The notes under the pieces: generated by a model
Told to the model about the DNA's origin: nothing
Databases searched by the model: none
What the model saw: the letters and a program-made list of their open reading frames with translations, nothing else
Source of the DNA: an uncultured Candidatus Melainabacteria bacterium
GTDB taxonomy: Bacteria > Cyanobacteriota > Vampirovibrionia > Gastranaerophilales > Gastranaerophilaceae
Direction of reading: 5' to 3'
Assembly: GCA_934692295.1 (NCBI GenBank)
Contig: CAKUTL010000036.1
Location: 1 to 16,845, forward strand
Length of the DNA stretch: 16,845 nucleotides
Program-made: the position numbers and the translations under genes
Shown: positions 14,009-16,845 of the stretch, piece after piece
Layout of the letters: each line of letters opens with the position of its first letter
Numbering within the stretch: the stretch's first letter is position 1

Positions 14009-15388
14009 TTAGACTTTATTAAAATCTCTAGGTTTTACTCCATGTAACCAATTTGATTCAATCTGTTCTAATGAAATCCCCTTAGTTTCTGGAACAAAGA
14101 AATAAACAAACAAAATACAAAGTAATGATACAACTGCAAAACCCCAGAAAGTATAAGCTCCGCCAATTCTATGGATTAGAATTGGAAAACTTCCAACAAC
14201 AAAGAAATTAAATGCAAAGTTTGAAACAGTACAAATACTCATTGCAACTCCTCTTATTTTTAGAGGAAAAACTTCTGAAACAATAATCCAACCAATAGGT
14301 CCTAAGCTCATTGCGAAACAGATGATATAAGTAACTAAACTTCCAACAGCAACCCATTTTAAGCTGTCACCTAAAACACTTGAAAATGCAAAAGCACAAC
14401 CTAACGCAACTAAACTTAGCATTACACCTGTCAATCCAAAATACAATAAAGGTTTTCTCCCAAGTCTATCTGTGAAGAATACTGCAACAATTGTCATTAG
14501 GAAGTTGATAACACCAATCCCAGTTGTAGCATATATTGCGTTTAAATTAGAATCAAAACCTGCGATTTTAAAAATTGTTGGAGCATAATAAATTATCGTA
14601 TTTATTCCTGTACAAATCTGAGCGAACATAATACCTATGCCAACAACAAATGGCATTATCATCCACTTTTTAAATCTGATTTTTTTATTTGAATCTTCAG
14701 ATTCACTTGCTAAAGTCTTTTTAATTTCACCGATTTCAACATCCGCGTTGGCATTAGGGTCAATTTTTTTGAATACTTTTTTAGCTTCTTCATCTCTATT
14801 TTTGCTTACAAGCCAACGAGGAGTATCACTCATCAAACTCATCCCAACAAGTAATACCAACCCTGGAAGGATTCCAGCTAATAACATCCAACGCCAACTA
14901 TATACTGCATTTGCAAATGCTGCATTTATAAAATATGAGAACAAAATACCAGCCGTAATTGCCCATTGATATAAAGAAACTAAAGTTCCTCTAATAACTT
15001 TTGGAGAAATTTCTGATAAATATAATGGGATAACAAAGTTAACAATCCCAACAGCTAAACCAACTAATATTCTTGACGCAATTAGGACATAAACATTAGG
15101 AGCAAAGCCACAAAGAATTGAACCCAAAATAAAAATTACAGCCGTTGCCATAATAATTTTCTTTCGTCCAAAAATATCTGCTAAAACACCATTTGTCGCA
15201 GCCCCAATAACAGCACCAATCAATACAGAACTAACAACAATTCCCTGCATTGAATCAGACAAATGCCAAGAATCATTAATAAATAATAATGCCCCAGAAA
15301 TTACCCCAGTATCATAACCGGATAACAAACCACCTAAAGAGGCTACAATTGCAACCACATAAAGCCACAAAAACATGATTTTTCTCAT
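14009..15388 (-). CDS. Sugar porter, major facilitator superfamily (sugar:H+ symporter)
   Basis: A 459-residue protein with about 12 membrane segments. The start is ATG at 15388, with GAGGAG nine bases upstream; a longer frame to 15445 has no ribosome site and adds a polar stretch. Sugar-porter signatures are GYDTGVISGA at 24-33, the loop motif ADIFGRKK at 70-77, RILVGLAVG with PLYLSEISPKVIRG at 121-134, the repeated DRLGRKP loop in the second half, and PETKG near the C-terminus. It should import a hexose or pentose by proton symport (XylE/GalP/AraE-like), but the sugar cannot be told from sequence. It is convergent with the MerR gene and separated by a terminator, so a link to the DXS-like operon is by proximity only. 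Confidence 0.9.
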   Translation of the reverse strand: MRKIMFLWLYVVAIVASLGGLLSGYDTGVISGALLFINDSWHLSDSMQGIVVSSVLIGAVIGAATNGVLADIFGRKKIIMATAVIFILGSILCGFAPNVYVLIASRILVGLAVGIVNFVIPLYLSEISPKVIRGTLVSLYQWAITAGILFSYFINAAFANAVYSWRWMLLAGILPGLVLLVGMSLMSDTPRWLVSKNRDEEAKKVFKKIDPNANADVEIGEIKKTLASESEDSNKKIRFKKWMIMPFVVGIGIMFAQICTGINTIIYYAPTIFKIAGFDSNLNAIYATTGIGVINFLMTIVAVFFTDRLGRKPLLYFGLTGVMLSLVALGCAFAFSSVLGDSLKWVAVGSLVTYIICFAMSLGPIGWIIVSEVFPLKIRGVAMSICTVSNFAFNFFVVGSFPILIHRIGGAYTFWGFAVVSLLCILFVYFFVPETKGISLEQIESNWLHGVKPRDFNKV

Positions 15389-15534
15389 ATTAAAAAACTC
15401 CTCTGAAAACGATAATCTATATTTATATTTTATACTATTTTTCAAAAACTCAACAGACTATTTTTACAAAATATTAAGAAGTTTTTCGCAAAATTTTATC
15501 TTATTACAAATTCAAAAAGATGTTGGACTTTAAC

Positions 15535-16158
15535 TTATGATTTTTTCTCCGCCATTTTGGAAGCTATAACATTGCCTAAATAAACTCCAACAATGTTTCC
15601 TGCAATTACAGAAGCGGTCAAAACAGAAAGTACACCTGCTCCACATTTAAAACTTTGAAATTTTTCAAGAGCTTTGATTGAATTTTCTTTAATTCTCGGT
15701 TGCATTTCTTGTGCTGATTTTCTGAAAAAATCGGTATTTTCAATATTTTCTAAATTATGAGAAATACCTTTTTTTAACTCTTCTTTCGTGAATATATTTG
15801 TCCATTTTTTCGCTGGCTCAATTATTTTATCGTTCTTCAAATTTGCAATTGCAATGGCACAAGATTCAGTTAAAATCTTTCCTTTTTCGATAGAATTATT
15901 AACCAGATGTCTAACGGCTTCGCATGCGGTATAATATAAAGCTAAAAAAGTAGAATTTATCATAAGTTCCTGTTTTACAAGAAAATTTTTCTTTTTAGGT
16001 TCTAATTTTTTATCTGTCATCAACATCCCAACTTGAGCCCCTGTTGCAATAACAGCAACACCAGCTCCAACATGGACTAACAATTTGCTACTATCCTTTG
16101 CATAATTTTTGAATATGTAATTAGAGAATTTGGTCATTGAGGTCGGCTTAACTTGCAT
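15535..16158 (-). CDS. Conserved hypothetical membrane protein, second of a pair
   Basis: A 207-residue protein starting at ATG 16158 with a strong AGGAGG nine bases upstream. Hydrophobic segments at ~26-47 (LLVHVGAGVAVIATGAQVGMLM) and ~173-195 flank a charged middle region; ~62-82 may be a third. Small residues (G/A) are frequent in the first segment. It overlaps the upstream gene by 11 bp and shares a general plan with it (hydrophobic ends, basic middle), so the two may form a complex in the membrane. I do not recognise a named domain. The style resembles membrane proteins of Gastranaerophilales (Melainabacteria). Confidence 0.65.
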   Translation of the reverse strand: MQVKPTSMTKFSNYIFKNYAKDSSKLLVHVGAGVAVIATGAQVGMLMTDKKLEPKKKNFLVKQELMINSTFLALYYTACEAVRHLVNNSIEKGKILTESCAIAIANLKNDKIIEPAKKWTNIFTKEELKKGISHNLENIENTDFFRKSAQEMQPRIKENSIKALEKFQSFKCGAGVLSVLTASVIAGNIVGVYLGNVIASKMAEKKS

Positions 16159-16684
16159 GGTGTTTTGCCTCCTGCTTTGCTTTTTCTCGTTTATAGAATA
16201 TATCTGTTAGTTTTTTAGTTAGAGGAAGCTCAATAGTTGTTTTTACAAAAATTGCTAATGCAGTTGCAAGTAAAGCCCCCATTGCCATTTTATAATTTCT
16301 ATAATCTTTAGAAAATTGGTTCATACTACGAGGTTCAATATTTTCGCTTATTGAAGGGGTAAAAATATCTTTTTTAGATTTAGGAGAAATACCTGTAACA
16401 ATACCTTCATTATTTTTATCAACTTTAGCCTTTGAAAATTTTGAAACAAGAGCAATCGAAAGCACTCTCAATGTATAGTCAGAAAGGTTTCCTACAATAT
16501 TTTTCCCAATTGAACGACCTACTGCCATATCACGAGTATCTTGGTCAACTTTCTTATTCATTCTGTTTATTGGAGGAATAAATGCAATTGCAGTACCGCC
16601 AATAATTAGGGCTTGGGCTGGGGCATTGAGTTTTCTCCCTGAATAAGAAACAAATTTTTCAAAATTTGCACTTCTAATAATCAT
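16148..16684 (-). CDS. Conserved hypothetical membrane protein, first of a pair
   Basis: A 178-residue protein. A basic N-terminal stretch (RKLNAPAQALIIGGTAIAFIPPINRMNKKVDQDTRD) contains a hydrophobic segment at ~24-39; a second hydrophobic segment is at ~131-152. KVDQDTRDMAVGRSIGKNIVG recalls a motif in abundant membrane proteins of Melainabacteria; this is recall, not a search. ATG at 16684 has AAGGAT ~13 bases upstream, a weak ribosome site. The stop overlaps the next gene by 11 bp, so the second is probably translated by coupling. Function unknown. Confidence 0.6.
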   Translation of the reverse strand: MIIRSANFEKFVSYSGRKLNAPAQALIIGGTAIAFIPPINRMNKKVDQDTRDMAVGRSIGKNIVGNLSDYTLRVLSIALVSKFSKAKVDKNNEGIVTGISPKSKKDIFTPSISENIEPRSMNQFSKDYRNYKMAMGALLATALAIFVKTTIELPLTKKLTDIFYKREKAKQEAKHHAS

Positions 16685-16760
16685 ATCTTAATGTATATCC
16701 TTAGCACGAAAAAGTATCTTACAAAATAAAATAAAAATCAATACTAAATTTAGGCAAAAT

Positions 16761-16796
16761 AAAAGAGGAAATAACGTTATAGCCACTTCCTCTTTT
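16761..16796 (-). terminator. Rho-independent terminator of the gene at the right edge
   Basis: aaaagaggaa (16761-16770) pairs perfectly with ttcctctttt (16787-16796) over a 16-nt loop. On the minus strand the stem is followed by a T-rich tract. It lies just after the stop codon of the edge gene and upstream of the membrane-protein pair. Confidence 0.7.
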
Positions 16797-16807
16797 ATAA
16801 AATTATT

Positions 16808-16845
16808 TTATTTTTCAACTACTTCATTGACAAAGATTTCAAAAC
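16808..16845 (-). CDS. C-terminal end of an unidentified protein (partial)
   Basis: On the minus strand the last 38 bases read FEIFVNEVVEK and a TAA at 16808-16810. The open frame runs off the window edge and is followed by a good terminator, which supports a real gene end. Twelve codons are too few to name the protein. Confidence 0.45.
   Translation of the reverse strand, partial: FEIFVNEVVEK

Noticed and set aside
1..16845. CRISPR array, retron or diversity-generating cassette
   Set aside because: No regularly spaced direct repeats of 20-40 bp, no cas gene and no reverse transcriptase were seen on either strand.

Overview
The window is AT-rich, with bacterial Shine-Dalgarno sites (GGAG or AGGAGG) in front of most genes. 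The two membrane proteins at the right end (15535-16684) look like lineage-specific proteins of gut non-photosynthetic Cyanobacteriota (Melainabacteria, Gastranaerophilales). With a sugar porter and oxygen-sensitive-type flavoproteins, this suggests a fermentative gut bacterium of that group. The assignment is recall-based and moderate in confidence; a low-GC Firmicute is the main alternative.

Layout. Positions 1 to about 5507 look like one end of an integrative element or phage satellite. It has about 600 bp of structured non-coding DNA, an orphan zinc-ribbon protein, a large AEP-like primase/D5-type helicase, an AAA/DUF4143 ATPase with its own promoter and repeat operator, and a short WG-repeat-like ORF. 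The element ends at 5508-5552 in the 3' part of an initiator tRNA-fMet gene, starting exactly at the anticodon loop and followed by a terminator. That is the hallmark of tyrosine-integrase insertion into a tRNA gene. No intact integrase is visible. To the right, 5553 to about 7130 holds a membrane protein gene, a decayed tyrosine-recombinase C-terminus and two small unknown genes, probably an older, eroding element at the same tRNA. Pairs of direct repeats with 11-bp periodicity lie on both sides of the tRNA fragment at similar distances and look like integrase arm sites.

From 7364 rightwards the DNA looks chromosomal. An SDR oxidoreductase gene is split by a one-base deletion. An operon on the minus strand follows: nitroreductase, TPR/glycosyltransferase-like protein, GNAT acetyltransferase. 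Divergent from it is an iron-sulfur flavoprotein gene. Then comes a DXS-like thiamine-diphosphate enzyme with a MerR-family regulator 15 bp downstream, a convergent sugar porter, and the two membrane proteins. The last 38 bp hold the C-terminus of another minus-strand gene.

The most coherent functional story is a small MerR regulon. The DXS-like gene has a promoter with the 19-bp spacer expected for MerR activators, containing a dyad-like site. Fifteen of 16 bases of that site recur in the promoter of the broken SDR gene, 3.5 kb away and also between a -35 and a -10 spaced by 19 bp. The DXS-like enzyme keeps the thiamine-diphosphate residues but appears to lack both arginines that bind the substrate phosphate in DXS. 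It may therefore be a carboligase for another substrate rather than the isoprenoid enzyme.
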